Shown piece after piece: positions 52,056 through 62,085 of a stretch of DNA of 64,000 bases; the first letter of the stretch is position 1, and every line of letters starts with the position of its first letter. Origin of the DNA: an uncultured Bacteroidales bacterium (lineage in GTDB: Bacteria > Bacteroidota > Bacteroidia > Bacteroidales > Paludibacteraceae); the NCBI GenBank assembly GCA_900316125.1, contig ONBO01000004.1, positions 25,862 to 89,861 of the forward strand, given 5' to 3'. The translations under genes and the position numbers were made by a program. Below the pieces are notes generated by a model. It saw only the letters and a program-made list of their open reading frames with translations. It was not told where the DNA came from and did no database searches.

Positions 52056-52600
52056 TCTACTGATAATATTTTAAAGCGGTATAAGATGGGTGTTCTTGGT
52101 GGTACGCAGCCTCGGTCACCAGCTACACCGTGAGCCAGGTTGTAGGGTAGTATGAGCTCCGCCTCATCACCCAAATGCATACCTGCAACCGCTATGTCAA
52201 GTCCTTTTTCAACCTCCCGCTTGCCGACTCTGAATCTGCGGATTTCTCCGTCAGTACTCTGGTAGCATATAGTGCCGTCAAGCAGTTCAAGACTGTACGC
52301 TATAGCCACATTGCTGCCTTCAGTAATCTCATCACCACTATCAGGCCCTTCAAGTACAAGCCTTATCCAGTAGCCGTCATCAGTGCGGGTGAAGAGTTCA
52401 CCATGAGTCTTTACACTGTCAAGGAAGGCGTCTATCTCCCTACGCTCATCTTCAAGACAAAGCTTGTTATAGGCAATGAGATCCTGCGCCGTCTGGTCTG
52501 TATCTTCAGTGTTTGACGGAATCTGAGGTTTAATGCGGTTACAGCTGCAAAAAACAGCCATAACCGTAACCATTACTCCAATCAGCAGGCGGCTTTGCAT
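52052..52600 (-). CDS. FKBP-type peptidyl-prolyl isomerase lipoprotein
   Basis: 182 residues from ATG 52600 (MQSRLLIGVMVTV); an ATG eight codons upstream would run into thrA. Lipobox AVFCSC (Cys near residue 20). The FKBP fold occupies about 85-180 with the late family motif GDEAELILPYNLAHG, but the classic aromatic pocket is only partly kept, so activity may be low. Anchored to a membrane on the periplasmic side. Seven bases downstream of thrA and overlapping the DUF4827 gene. Confidence 0.85.
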   Translation of the reverse strand: MQSRLLIGVMVTVMAVFCSCNRIKPQIPSNTEDTDQTAQDLIAYNKLCLEDERREIDAFLDSVKTHGELFTRTDDGYWIRLVLEGPDSGDEITEGSNVAIAYSLELLDGTICYQSTDGEIRRFRVGKREVEKGLDIAVAGMHLGDEAELILPYNLAHGVAGDRGCVPPRTPILYRFKILSVE

Positions 52601-52607
52601 ATAAACA

Positions 52608-55037
52608 TTACCTGATGTTTGCAATGCTCATTATATCACCAAAAACACCGGCGGCTGTTACGCTTGCGCCAGCACCGTAGCCCTTGATAATCATTGGGTC
52701 ATTAAAGTAACGCTCAGTCTGAATCATTACTATGTTGTTGCTGCCCTCAAGATCATAGAACGGATGGCTTGCGTCAATGGCCTGCAGGCCTACAGAGCAC
52801 TCGCCCTCCTTCATTGTGGCTACAAAACGGTATTTCTTATGCTCTTTCTCCAGCTCCTGACGTTTCTTCTCAAACTCCTCGTCAAGCTCTGGTATGTTCT
52901 TCCAGAAATCCTCAAGTGTGCCCTCAAAGTACTTGTCTGGCACAAAGAGGTTCTTCTTAACATCGGCCTGCTCCACAGCGTAGCCGCTCTCACGGGCCAG
53001 GATAACCAGCTTACGTATAACGTCTGTTCCGCTAAGGTCAATTCTTGGGTCTGGCTCAGAGAAACGTGCCTCCTTGGCCATCTGAATTGATTTTGAGAAA
53101 GAGATATCCTTGCTGATGGTGTTGAATATAAAGTTGAGAGTGCCTGAAAGCACAGCCTCAATTTTTAATATGCGGTCACCACTGTTTATAAGGCTGTTCA
53201 TAGTGTTAATGATAGGCAGACCAGCACCCACATTGGTCTCAAACAGATATTTGATACCTTTCTTGCGGGCGGTGCTCTTCAGGTTCTCATATATGCTGTA
53301 AGGGCCTGAAGCAGCTATCTTGTTGGCAGCCACAATAGATACGTTATGGTTAAGAAGGTCTGTGTAGAGTGATGCTATAGCAGCGCTTGCCGTACAGTCT
53401 ACAAACACAGAGTTGAAGAGGTTCATATCAATAATGGTCTGCTTAATCTCCTCCGGAGTGGTAGGGCGTCCGTTAGCCTTAACCTCCTCCTTATAGTTCT
53501 TAAGGTCAATTCCGTCTGCATTGAAAATGGAACCGTTGATGTCTGTGATACCAACCACGTTAAGTTTCACACTGTTCTGCTTGAGTATCTTTTCTTGCTG
53601 ATGCTCTATCTGCTCAAGCAGGCTGCCACCCACGGTGCCTGTCCCCACTTGGAAGATGTTCAATACCTGGTAATCTGCCAGGAAGAATGAATCATGTAAC
53701 ACGTTTAATGCTTTTTTAAGATATTTCTGAGTAATTACAAACGATATGTTAGTCTCTGAGGCTCCCTGTGCGCAGGCAATGATGTTTACGCCGCTACGGC
53801 CCAGAGTGTCAAACAGTTTGCCGGCCAGACCAGTGTTGAAGCGCATGTTCTCACCCACAATGGCCACTGTGGCAAGGTTCTTCTGAGGTGTTATAGACCA
53901 AATCTCACCTCTCTCAAGCTCTGCGCTGAACTCCTTGCTGAGGGCCTTGATGGCAGCCTCTGCCTCTGCGTTCTGAATGGCAAAGGTGGTGGAGTTCTCA
54001 GATGACGCCTGAGATATGAGGAACACGCTGATGCCCTCATCGGCGAGAGCCTTGAAGGTACGTGAGCTAATGCCAAGCACGCCCACCATACCCATGCCCT
54101 GCAGAGTTATAAGGCAAGTGTCATTTATAGATGAGATGCCCTTAACGGTTCTGCCTTCAGGGTTCTTTATATTTGAAATTCTTGTGCCACGGCATGTATG
54201 ATTGTTTGTATTCTTAATAAATATAGGAATATTACGCTCATACACAGGATATATGGTAGGAGGGTAGAGCACCTTGGCGCCAAAGTTTGAAAGCTCCATA
54301 GCCTCAATGTATGAGAGCTCGTCAATTACGTAGGCGTTGTTTACAAGACGTGGGTCAGCGGTCATAAAGCCGTCCACGTCTGTCCAAATCTCAAGCGCCT
54401 CCGCATCAAGCGCACCGGCAAGGATAGCTGCTGTGTAGTCTGAACCGCCACGGCCAAGGTTTGTGGTCTCACCAGTTGTGCTGTCAGATGAGATGAACCC
54501 GCCCATGATGCTAACCTTTGGCAGTGTCTCAAACTCTGCCGCTATGTTACGGTAGGTAACAGGCTTGTCAAGGATGTTCTTCTTGTGGTACTTCTTTGTC
54601 TTAATGATGTTTATAGAGTTGAAGTGCTTGGCTCCCAGTACAAACGCTATGAAAGATGAGCTCATCTTCTCACCATAGCTGACAATTGTATTGAGCTTGT
54701 CTTCTGTAAGCGCATGCGCACTGAACACCTCATCATAGAGTGAGCTCAGTTCTGCAAACAGTTTTTGCAGGCCGGCTGTGGCCTCGGCGATGTCTTGCTC
54801 CGGAACGGTTTCTCTCACTGTGGTAAGATGACGTTCTGTTATCTCATTGAACATGGTGGTGTAGGCATTGTCGCCCTTAGCCGCTGTGTTTGCTGTGGCT
54901 ATGAGCTTGTCTGTTATGCCGCTCATGGCGGACACTACCACTATGGCTTCTGTGCCTGTGCTCTCTACAATCTCCTTAACTTTCAGAATGTTGTCAGCGC
55001 TGCCAACAGACGTTCCTCCAAACTTCAATACTTTCAT
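52608..55037 (-). CDS. thrA: Bifunctional aspartokinase/homoserine dehydrogenase
   Basis: 809 residues. Aspartokinase domain (about 1-290) opening MKVLKFGGTSVGSA with TDVDGFMTADPR near 218, two ACT domains (about 310-455), NAD-binding homoserine dehydrogenase (about 465-600) and its catalytic domain (about 610-800, with GTLNFIFNTI and GTDVIRKLVILARE). First and third steps of the aspartate pathway to threonine/methionine; the ACT domains bind threonine in the family. Nineteen bases after the ACT-domain gene. No threonine leader is seen. Confidence 0.95.
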   Translation of the reverse strand: MKVLKFGGTSVGSADNILKVKEIVESTGTEAIVVVSAMSGITDKLIATANTAAKGDNAYTTMFNEITERHLTTVRETVPEQDIAEATAGLQKLFAELSSLYDEVFSAHALTEDKLNTIVSYGEKMSSSFIAFVLGAKHFNSINIIKTKKYHKKNILDKPVTYRNIAAEFETLPKVSIMGGFISSDSTTGETTNLGRGGSDYTAAILAGALDAEALEIWTDVDGFMTADPRLVNNAYVIDELSYIEAMELSNFGAKVLYPPTIYPVYERNIPIFIKNTNNHTCRGTRISNIKNPEGRTVKGISSINDTCLITLQGMGMVGVLGISSRTFKALADEGISVFLISQASSENSTTFAIQNAEAEAAIKALSKEFSAELERGEIWSITPQKNLATVAIVGENMRFNTGLAGKLFDTLGRSGVNIIACAQGASETNISFVITQKYLKKALNVLHDSFFLADYQVLNIFQVGTGTVGGSLLEQIEHQQEKILKQNSVKLNVVGITDINGSIFNADGIDLKNYKEEVKANGRPTTPEEIKQTIIDMNLFNSVFVDCTASAAIASLYTDLLNHNVSIVAANKIAASGPYSIYENLKSTARKKGIKYLFETNVGAGLPIINTMNSLINSGDRILKIEAVLSGTLNFIFNTISKDISFSKSIQMAKEARFSEPDPRIDLSGTDVIRKLVILARESGYAVEQADVKKNLFVPDKYFEGTLEDFWKNIPELDEEFEKKRQELEKEHKKYRFVATMKEGECSVGLQAIDASHPFYDLEGSNNIVMIQTERYFNDPMIIKGYGAGASVTAAGVFGDIMSIANIR

Positions 55038-55056
55038 ATTTCAATTTTCAAATTTT

Positions 55057-55437
55057 TTAGCCGATGATTTCGTCGCAGTGCTGCAAATCTTTTGTGCGGA
55101 TGATGACTTTTGGAGTGTCAACATCGTGGAATGCATAGATGTACTCCATTGAGATATCGTTGTCTGCGAGCTTCTTGAATATCTTTGAAATGGAACCTAC
55201 TTCATCAGGGCTTGCAACTGAAACAACTTTGTTCTTGTATACATTAACGCCTGCCTCTTTCAGTATATTGTAACCAAGCTCGGTGTCTGAAAGAATCATT
55301 CTCAGAATACCAAAGTCTGAACCGTCCTCAAGGGTGAAGGTCTTAATGTTTATACCGGCGGCGGCAAGCATTGATGTTACTCGGCCTACGCTGCCTGCTT
55401 TGTTCTCAAGGAATACTGAAATCTGATCTATAATCAT
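55057..55437 (-). CDS. Tandem ACT-domain protein
   Basis: 126 residues with two ACT domains (about 1-65 and 70-126), opening IDQISVFLENKAGSVGRVTS. ACT domains bind amino acids, so it is a likely regulator. In anaerobic Bacteroidota it often lies beside paaK and aryl-acid enzymes; here it sits between thrA and the aminotransferase, and paaK is two genes further upstream. Target unknown. Confidence 0.85.
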   Translation of the reverse strand: MIIDQISVFLENKAGSVGRVTSMLAAAGINIKTFTLEDGSDFGILRMILSDTELGYNILKEAGVNVYKNKVVSVASPDEVGSISKIFKKLADNDISMEYIYAFHDVDTPKVIIRTKDLQHCDEIIG

Positions 55438-55462
55438 AATATTACGTTTTTACGGGTTTTAC

Positions 55463-56779
55463 TTATCTTTCACATTTATTATTAGCCTCAAATATGGCAA
55501 GGCGTTTGTCAAGCTCTTCATACTGGTGGTCCTCAATGAATGAGGTGCAGGCACGCAGACCTTTCTGGTCACTGCCTGTGGTTGATAGTGATATGGCTGA
55601 CACACCGTAGTACATAAGCTCTTTGGCAAGCAGACCTGACGGCCAGCCCATATAGCCAATGGTGAAGTAGAAGCCGTCCGCCACATCGGTGTCCATATCT
55701 CTGTCATACACAATGTTGAACTTGTGCTTCTGGAATATCTCTTTCAGCTTGTGGGCGCGCTCTCCGTACACTCTCACCTCATCAAGGAAGTTATAGGTGC
55801 CGTCATTTGCCGCCTTGAGCATGGCTGCCATTGCAAACTGTGCGCTGTGGCTTGTGCCGCTTGAGAGGGCATAAAGTACGCGATGTACAAACACTGTACC
55901 AAATGTGCCGCCGCCATAACGTTTTGTGAGGCCTGGGTATGCACGGTGATAGAGCTTGTCCATCATGCAGACCACGCCTATACGCTCTCCTGCGTAGCTG
56001 AACGCCTTTGAGCCGCTTATCAGCATTGCACAGTTGTCTGTGTAGTGTGATATTGACGGCTGGTAAGGTGGCACGCCAGGTTTGCCCAGATCCTTGCGGA
56101 AGTCCATGGCAAAGTAGGCCAGATCCTCAAACACTATGGTGTCATACTTGTTTGCAAGGTCTGCTATTATGCGCAGCTCCTCATCTCTGAGGCATACCCA
56201 TGACGGGTTGTTAGGGTTGCTGTATACAATAGCGGCTATATTACCTTTCTTAAGGTAGCCCTCAAGTTTGTCTCTCAGTTTCTCTCCACGGAAATGGTAG
56301 ACGTCAAAGGTCTCATACTTGGCTCCCATTACCACAAGCTGCTGCTTCTGCACTGGGAATCCAGGGTCTATGAAGAGTATGGTGTCACGCCCCTCAACGC
56401 ACTGTGTGGCGGTAAGGAATGAGGCGTATGTGCCTTGCATTGAGCCTGTTACTGGCACGCAGCTCTCTGGGCTGACATCGGTGTTAATGAACATCTTGAC
56501 AAAACGGGCTGCCTCCTGCTTAAGTTCAGGTATACCGTTAATATCAGGGTAGAGGCGGGCGATGCCGTTCTTGAGAGCGTTTATCTGAGCCTCCACGCCA
56601 ACCTTTGACGGTGGCAGGCCTGGCACTCCCATCTCCATCTTTATGAACTCCACGCCGGACTTCTTCTCTGCAATGGCGGCTATTGCCTTGACCTCACGGA
56701 TAGTGGCTTTGCCAAAATCTTTTATGCCAAGCTCTTCAATGGCGCTATCAATTATTTCTCTTTCTATAGGGGTTTTCAT
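55463..56779 (-). CDS. PLP-dependent class I/II aminotransferase
   Basis: 438 residues, fold type I. PLP lysine in SGSKAFSYAGERIG near 253, NPNNPSWVCL near 186-195, and DLAYFAMDFR near 217. The N-terminal KMEMGVPGLPPSKVGVEAQ is typical of the Bacteroidota group often labelled aspartate-type; substrate is not decidable. In an operon with thrA, ACT and a sodium symporter, so an amino acid or keto acid is likely. A heptad repeat array (56788-56826) lies 8 bases upstream. Confidence 0.87.
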   Translation of the reverse strand: MKTPIEREIIDSAIEELGIKDFGKATIREVKAIAAIAEKKSGVEFIKMEMGVPGLPPSKVGVEAQINALKNGIARLYPDINGIPELKQEAARFVKMFINTDVSPESCVPVTGSMQGTYASFLTATQCVEGRDTILFIDPGFPVQKQQLVVMGAKYETFDVYHFRGEKLRDKLEGYLKKGNIAAIVYSNPNNPSWVCLRDEELRIIADLANKYDTIVFEDLAYFAMDFRKDLGKPGVPPYQPSISHYTDNCAMLISGSKAFSYAGERIGVVCMMDKLYHRAYPGLTKRYGGGTFGTVFVHRVLYALSSGTSHSAQFAMAAMLKAANDGTYNFLDEVRVYGERAHKLKEIFQKHKFNIVYDRDMDTDVADGFYFTIGYMGWPSGLLAKELMYYGVSAISLSTTGSDQKGLRACTSFIEDHQYEELDKRLAIFEANNKCER

Positions 56780-56787
56780 AATTATTT

Positions 56788-56826
56788 AGTTGACAGTTGA
56801 CAGTTGACAGTTGATAGTTGACAGTT
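56788..56826 (-). repeat. Heptanucleotide array (AGTTGAC-type)
   Basis: About 5.6 copies of a 7-base unit (AGTTGAC with one AGTTGAT) in the gap between the symporter and the aminotransferase gene. Confidence 0.8.
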
Positions 56827-56843
56827 AATTTTTCAACTTTCAA

Positions 56844-58349
56844 TTATTTATTGTAACAAGCAAATATCTCATCTGTTCTCTTTGCGTCTGGTTTTTGTGT
56901 GAATGCGCTAACAAGCGGCACTATTATGAATCCGCCTACCATTGCTATAACACCACAGTTGATTGGTGACTGCATGATGGCAGGGAAATATGGACGTATC
57001 AGCATGTTTGCTATCATAAGCACTGTTCCAAATATAAAGCAGGCCCAGCATGAAGCCTCAGTAACCCACTTGCAATAGAGTGAGTAGAGGAACGGTGCAA
57101 GGAACGCACCAGCCATGGCGCCCCAAGACACACCCATAAGCTGTGCTATGAATGTAACGGAGCTGCTGTACTGTATAAGGGCTATAACGGCGCTTATGGC
57201 AATGAACACCACTATAAATACGCGTATGCAGCGCACCTGCTTCTTCTCACTCATATTCTTAATGAAGTTGTCCTTCAAAAAGTCAATGGTGAGTGTGGAG
57301 GCTGACGTAATTACCAGTGATGACAGGGTGCTCATACTTGCTGAGAGCACTAAGATAACCACCAGACCTATAAGAATAGGTGAGAGGGTGGAGAGCATCT
57401 CAGGAACTATGGCGTCATAGATAATCTTTCCATCGGCGTTATAAATGGCTGGAGAGTCAAACAGACGGCCAAAACCGCCAAGGAAGTAGCATCCGCCCGC
57501 CACAATTAAGGCAAATATTGTGGAAACCACTGTGCCTTTCAGGATGGCCTTCTCATCACGGATGGCGTAGAACTTCTGTACCATCTGAGGCAGACCCCAT
57601 GTACCCAGCGATGTCAGCAGCACCACAAATATCAGGCCTACCACATCGGGACCCCATACAGAGGCAAAATCACCTTGCTGAACACCCATGGCAGGGTCTG
57701 AGATAAGGCTCATCTTGTTCACAGCCTCCATCAGTCCGCCCTGTGTCTTGAGCACAGCCACTATAACGGTAACAATGCCGAACAGCATTATTATACCTTG
57801 TATAAAGTCATTTATCGCCGTGGCCATGTAACCGCCCGCTATCACGTATATGGCAGTGAGCACCGCCATAAGAATGATACACGCAGAGTAGTCTATATTG
57901 AAAGCCATGCCAAAGAGACGTGACAGACCGTTATAGAGTGACGCTGTGTAAGGTATCATGAACACAAAGATTATCACTGAGGCGCAAACCTTGAGTGACG
58001 CGCTGTCAAACCTGCGGCCAAAGAACTCAGGCATGGTGGATGAATCAAGGTGCTGGCTCATTATACGCGTTCGCTTGCCAAGTATAATCCAAGCAAGCAG
58101 GGAGCCTATAATGGCGTTGCCTATGCCAATCCACGATGCGGAAAGTCCGTAGCGCCAGCCAAACTGGCCTGCGTAACCCACAAAAATCACCGCTGAGAAG
58201 TAGGAGGTGCCGTAGGCAAAGGCGGTGAGCCAAGGACCCACGCTGCGCCCGCCAAGCACAAAACCGCTCACGTCAGTGGAGTGCTTGCGGCAGTAGAATC
58301 CTATACCCAGCAGGATTGCGAAATAAATTATTAGTACAGCTAATTTCAT
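56844..58349 (-). CDS. Sodium:solute symporter (SSS family)
   Basis: 501 residues with about 13 transmembrane helices. Family features include SGFVLGGRSVGPWLTAFAYG near 27-46, GGYMATAINDFIQGIIM near 166-182 (the sodium-site region), and LSASMSTLSSLV near 330-342. It resembles the PutP/pantothenate-type branch. Substrate unknown; the operon with aminotransferase, ACT and thrA suggests an amino acid or keto acid. Heptad repeats flank it on both sides. Confidence 0.88.
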   Translation of the reverse strand: MKLAVLIIYFAILLGIGFYCRKHSTDVSGFVLGGRSVGPWLTAFAYGTSYFSAVIFVGYAGQFGWRYGLSASWIGIGNAIIGSLLAWIILGKRTRIMSQHLDSSTMPEFFGRRFDSASLKVCASVIIFVFMIPYTASLYNGLSRLFGMAFNIDYSACIILMAVLTAIYVIAGGYMATAINDFIQGIIMLFGIVTVIVAVLKTQGGLMEAVNKMSLISDPAMGVQQGDFASVWGPDVVGLIFVVLLTSLGTWGLPQMVQKFYAIRDEKAILKGTVVSTIFALIVAGGCYFLGGFGRLFDSPAIYNADGKIIYDAIVPEMLSTLSPILIGLVVILVLSASMSTLSSLVITSASTLTIDFLKDNFIKNMSEKKQVRCIRVFIVVFIAISAVIALIQYSSSVTFIAQLMGVSWGAMAGAFLAPFLYSLYCKWVTEASCWACFIFGTVLMIANMLIRPYFPAIMQSPINCGVIAMVGGFIIVPLVSAFTQKPDAKRTDEIFACYNK

Positions 58350-58352
58350 ATT

Positions 58353-58387
58353 AGTTGACAGTTGATAGTTGATAGTTGACAGTTGAT
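58353..58387 (-). repeat. Heptanucleotide array (AGTTGAC/AGTTGAT)
   Basis: Five copies of the same 7-base unit as at 56788-56826, in the gap between paaK and the symporter. Confidence 0.8.
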
Positions 58388-58391
58388 AACT

Positions 58392-59702
58392 TTAAAAAAG
58401 TTTTCTAAGGTCTTTAACTCTAACTGCTTTTCCTCCCTCTGCTGAAGGAAGTGAGCCCTTAGGTACAAGCTTAACCTTAGGAGTGATAAGTATCTCATCC
58501 TTAAGCTGGTGGGTGATAGCCTTAATCAGTTCCTTCAGGTCTGTAACATTATCAGCAAACAGCTCTCCAAGTTCAACCTCCACTGTCATCTCATCATTGT
58601 TGTCAACGGTCTCAAGAGTTATGAGGAAGTTGCTGCCAAGCTCCTTGAAGCCCATGAGAATCTTCTCAATCTGGATAGGGAAGATGTTCACACCCTTAAG
58701 AATCATCATATCATCACTACGTCCTTGGAAACGGGCCAGGCGGCGATGTGTACGTCCGCAAGGGCAGTCACCTTTTATAATGCGTGTAAGGTCACGGGTG
58801 CGGTAACGTATCAGCGGCATAGCCTCACGGTTAAGAGTTGTGAGAACAAGCTCGCCAATCTCACCATCAGGAACCGGCTTGAGAGTAACTGGGTCCACAA
58901 TCTCCACAATCACGTTATCCTCCCAGATGTGCATACCGTTCTGCTCCTTGCACTCAAATGCCACACCAGGGCCGCACATCTCACTCATACCAAATGAGTT
59001 ATAAGCCTTAACGCCAAGCATCTCCTCAATTCTCTTACGCTGCTCCTCAGTGTGAGGCTCTGCGCCTATGGCAAATATCTTCAGTTTCAAATCCTTGCGC
59101 GGGTCAATTCCCTCCTCAGCCATAACCTCTGCAAGACGTGTGGCGTATGAAGGAATAATGTGAACCACGGTGGTGCCAAAATCTTTCATGAACTTAATCT
59201 GGCGTTTGCTGTTACCTGCAGCTGCAGGCACTGTGAGACATCCAAGCTTCTCAGCACCGTACTGGAAACCGAGACCACCTGTAAACATACCGTAACCTGA
59301 AGTGTTCTGGAATACGTCAGTGTCACGCACACCCACCATATAGAGGTTACGTGCAACCAGCTCAGCCCACGCATCAAGGTCATTCTTGCTGTGAAGAACC
59401 ACTGTAGGGTTACCTGTGGTGCCGCTTGAAGAGTGTACTCTCACACAATCTTTCAGTGGTATTGCAGCCATGCCAAAAGGGTAGTTGCTGCGCAAATCAT
59501 CCTTTGTGGTGAACGGTAGTTTTGTAATGTCATCTATGCTTCTGATATCAGAGGCGGCTATGCCTTTCTCTTTGAACGCCTTCTGATAGAACGGAACGTT
59601 CAATGCTCTGAGAATGGTCTTTTTCAAACGCTCATACTGTAATTTTCTAAGCTCCTCCCTGCTAATTGTTTCAACGGGATTAAAAAATTGATTTTTGTCC
59701 AT
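58392..59702 (-). CDS. paaK: Phenylacetate-CoA ligase family adenylate-forming enzyme
   Basis: 436 residues. Adenylate-forming motifs SSGTTGNPTVV near 91-101, FGMSEMCGPG near 237-246, YRTRDLTR near 302-309 and the C-terminal PSAEGGKAVRV. Activates phenylacetate or related aryl acids with ATP and CoA. No other phenylacetate-degradation gene is seen, and in gut Bacteroidota such enzymes go with 2-oxoacid metabolism of aromatic amino acids. First gene of the minus-strand operon; promoter at 59751-59783. Confidence 0.92.
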   Translation of the reverse strand: MDKNQFFNPVETISREELRKLQYERLKKTILRALNVPFYQKAFKEKGIAASDIRSIDDITKLPFTTKDDLRSNYPFGMAAIPLKDCVRVHSSSGTTGNPTVVLHSKNDLDAWAELVARNLYMVGVRDTDVFQNTSGYGMFTGGLGFQYGAEKLGCLTVPAAAGNSKRQIKFMKDFGTTVVHIIPSYATRLAEVMAEEGIDPRKDLKLKIFAIGAEPHTEEQRKRIEEMLGVKAYNSFGMSEMCGPGVAFECKEQNGMHIWEDNVIVEIVDPVTLKPVPDGEIGELVLTTLNREAMPLIRYRTRDLTRIIKGDCPCGRTHRRLARFQGRSDDMMILKGVNIFPIQIEKILMGFKELGSNFLITLETVDNNDEMTVEVELGELFADNVTDLKELIKAITHQLKDEILITPKVKLVPKGSLPSAEGGKAVRVKDLRKLF

Positions 59703-59750
59703 TGGTTTTTGATTTTGTCAGTCCGCTATAAGGGTATTATAATTAGGGTG

Positions 59751-59783
59751 CAAAAATACAAAAAATGTTTGTACTATGGCAAT
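59751..59783 (-). promoter_or_regulatory. Promoter of the paaK operon
   Basis: On the minus strand ATTG (59783-59780) and TATTTTTG (59758-59751), 21 bases apart. The -33 element has one mismatch to TTTG. Confidence 0.55.
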
Positions 59784-59801
59784 AAAATCCTAAATAATTG
59801 T

Positions 59802-59809
59802 TATCTTTG
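59802..59809 (+). promoter_or_regulatory. -7 box of the DUF349 gene promoter
   Basis: TATCTTTG, exact consensus, 23 bases before the ATG at 59833. No matching -33 element is clear. Confidence 0.55.
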
Positions 59810-59832
59810 CATTTCGTAGTTTTTAAAGAATC

Positions 59833-61272
59833 ATGGAAGAATCAAAGGAAAAAGAGTTGTCACTCTCTGAAATTGTAGAGCAGCTGAAAGAGGCTGCAAG
59901 CAGTGATGTTACAAGAGAAAAGATTGCACAAATCAAGTCAAACTTCTACAAGCGTCAGGCCGCCATACTTGAGCAGATGAAACAGGCTTGGGTAGAGCAG
60001 GGTAATGATATAAAAGATTTTACCCACACATTTGCAGAAGAAGCTGAGTTCAAGCAGGTTCTACAAGCTTATAAGCAGAAGAGGGCGGAGGAGTTGCAGA
60101 AAATTGCAGAACTGCAGCAGAAAGCGTATGACGCCAAGAAGAACATAGTGGAACGCCTGGAGGCGCTTATCGGCGGCAATGATGACGTGGATAAGATCTA
60201 TGCAGAGGTGCGCAAACTGCAGACTGAGTGGAACAACGCAGGAGAGGTTATCCAGAACAAATACGGAGAGATAGTAAAGAAGTATCAGGCTCTTATGACC
60301 CAGTTCTATGATGATGTAAGAATCAGCAATGAGCTGCGTGACTATGACTTCAAGAAGAACCTGGAGATAAAGACCCAGCTCTGTGAAGAGGCAGAGAAAC
60401 TTGCCGCGTCAGATAATCTTAACGAGGCATTCCAGGCGCTTCAGAAGCTGCACTCCACATGGCGTGAGACCGGCCCTGTGGCTAAAGAGTACAGAGAAGA
60501 GCTGTGGAACAGATTCAAAACTGCGAGTGACACCATAAATCATAAACACGCTGATTTCTATCAGGCCAAGAAGACAGAGGAGGAGGCAAACCTTGCCAAG
60601 AAGACAGAACTCTGTGAGAGCGTTGAGGCTATTGAGTACCAGGATGTTAAATCATACAAGGTATGGGATGAGATATCTCAGAAGGTTATAGCCCTGCAGG
60701 AGGAGTGGAAGAAGACAGGCTTTGCACCTAAGAAGGTGAACACCAAGATATATGAGCGTTTCCGCGCCGCCTGCGATGCCATCTTTAAAGCCAAGAGTGA
60801 CTTCTACAAGAGCACCAAGGAGACCATGGCCGCCAACCTTGAGAAGAAACGCCAGCTTGTGGCCGCCGCAGAGGCCCTCAAAGAGAGCAAGGAGTGGAAG
60901 GCGGCATCACAGAAGTTTGTAGAGCTGCAGAATGAGTGGAAGAAGGTAGGCCCTGTATCACGCCGCGCCAGCGAGCAGATATGGAACAACTTCAAGGCAG
61001 CGTGTGACTACTTCTTTGAGCAGAAGAAACATGCCACAGAGGGCACCGTTTCACTGTCTAAGGAGAGAGAGAAACTTGTACGTGCATACGATAAGGTGGT
61101 TTCAGAACTGACCACCATAGAGAACAATATGGAGTTCCTTAACTTTGATCCTAAGAAGCCAAGCCCGCTTATGAAGCAGATGCAGGCTCAGGTGGAGAAG
61201 CTCCGCAAGGACAAAGACAGCCTCAAATCAAAGATTAGGGAAATAGAAAAGAGAATGAGGGATGGAAAATAA
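59833..61272 (+). CDS. DUF349 repeat protein
   Basis: 479 residues, almost wholly alpha-helical and highly charged, with at least four DUF349 repeats (helical pairs containing W-K-x-x-G patterns such as EWKKTGFAPKKVNTKIYERF, about 60-415) and a coiled-coil C-terminus (about 420-479). Function unknown; related proteins in other phyla affect RNA or cell size control. Overlaps the pseudouridine synthase gene by 11 bases, so they are co-expressed. Soluble, no signal peptide. Confidence 0.85.
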   Translation: MEESKEKELSLSEIVEQLKEAASSDVTREKIAQIKSNFYKRQAAILEQMKQAWVEQGNDIKDFTHTFAEEAEFKQVLQAYKQKRAEELQKIAELQQKAYDAKKNIVERLEALIGGNDDVDKIYAEVRKLQTEWNNAGEVIQNKYGEIVKKYQALMTQFYDDVRISNELRDYDFKKNLEIKTQLCEEAEKLAASDNLNEAFQALQKLHSTWRETGPVAKEYREELWNRFKTASDTINHKHADFYQAKKTEEEANLAKKTELCESVEAIEYQDVKSYKVWDEISQKVIALQEEWKKTGFAPKKVNTKIYERFRAACDAIFKAKSDFYKSTKETMAANLEKKRQLVAAAEALKESKEWKAASQKFVELQNEWKKVGPVSRRASEQIWNNFKAACDYFFEQKKHATEGTVSLSKEREKLVRAYDKVVSELTTIENNMEFLNFDPKKPSPLMKQMQAQVEKLRKDKDSLKSKIREIEKRMRDGK

Positions 61273-62080
61273 GAATTTCAAGCCCAAACGCAGCGAAGAT
61301 GGCAAAAAGCCAATGCAAAAGCCTATTGTTCGCCGCAAGCCTCCAGTAAAACACGCCACTGACGGCAGTGTGAGGCTTAACCGTTTCCTTGCCAATGCAG
61401 GGCTCTGCTCACGCCGTGAGGCAGACACTCTGATACAGGCTGGAGTGGTGCGCATAAACGGCAAGGTGGTTACAGAACTTGGCACCAAGGTGATGCCAGA
61501 TGACACTGTCTACTTCCATGACCAGCTCATCAAGTCACAAAAGAAAATCTACATACTCCTTAATAAACCAAAGAACTGCGTTACCACAGTGGTTGACCCT
61601 CACGGCAGAACCACAGTGCTTGACATTATAGCAGGCGCTTGCAAGGAGCGTGTCTACCCGGTAGGCCGCCTTGACCGCAATACATTGGGAGTGCTTCTTC
61701 TCACCAACGATGGGGAGCTTACCACAAAGCTCACACACCCTAAGTATGAGAAGAAAAAGATATATGAGGCCACACTTGACAAGCCTCTCGCCACAGAAGA
61801 CTATGACAAGATACTCTCAGGCATAATGCTTGAGGACGGCCCTATAAAGGCAGACGCCCTTGAGTATGTGGAGGACACCAAGCGCATGACAGTGGGCATA
61901 GAGATTCACTCAGGGCGCAACCGTATAGTACGCCGCATATTTGAGCATCTGGGCTACAAGGTTGAGAAACTTGACCGTGTATATTTTGCAGGACTCACAA
62001 AGTACAAACTACCACGCGGACACTGGCGTTTCCTCACAGAAGAGGAGGTGGCCATGCTCAAGATGGGCTCTTATGAATAG
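61262..62080 (+). CDS. RluB/RsuA-family 23S/16S rRNA pseudouridine synthase
   Basis: 272 residues. A basic N-terminal stretch (about 1-35), an S4 RNA-binding domain (about 37-85, [18 protein letters not shown]) and the catalytic domain with the Asp-containing motif [18 protein letters not shown] near 137-154. Modifies a uridine in rRNA; RluB-like from the S4 layout, but which site cannot be told. Overlaps the DUF349 gene by 11 bases; 5 bases before queC. Confidence 0.92.
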   Translation: MENKNFKPKRSEDGKKPMQKPIVRRKPPVKHATDGSVRLNRFLANAGLCSRREADTLIQAGVVRINGKVVTELGTKVMPDDTVYFHDQLIKSQKKIYILLNKPKNCVTTVVDPHGRTTVLDIIAGACKERVYPVGRLDRNTLGVLLLTNDGELTTKLTHPKYEKKKIYEATLDKPLATEDYDKILSGIMLEDGPIKADALEYVEDTKRMTVGIEIHSGRNRIVRRIFEHLGYKVEKLDRVYFAGLTKYKLPRGHWRFLTEEEVAMLKMGSYE

Positions 62081-62085
62081 TACCT

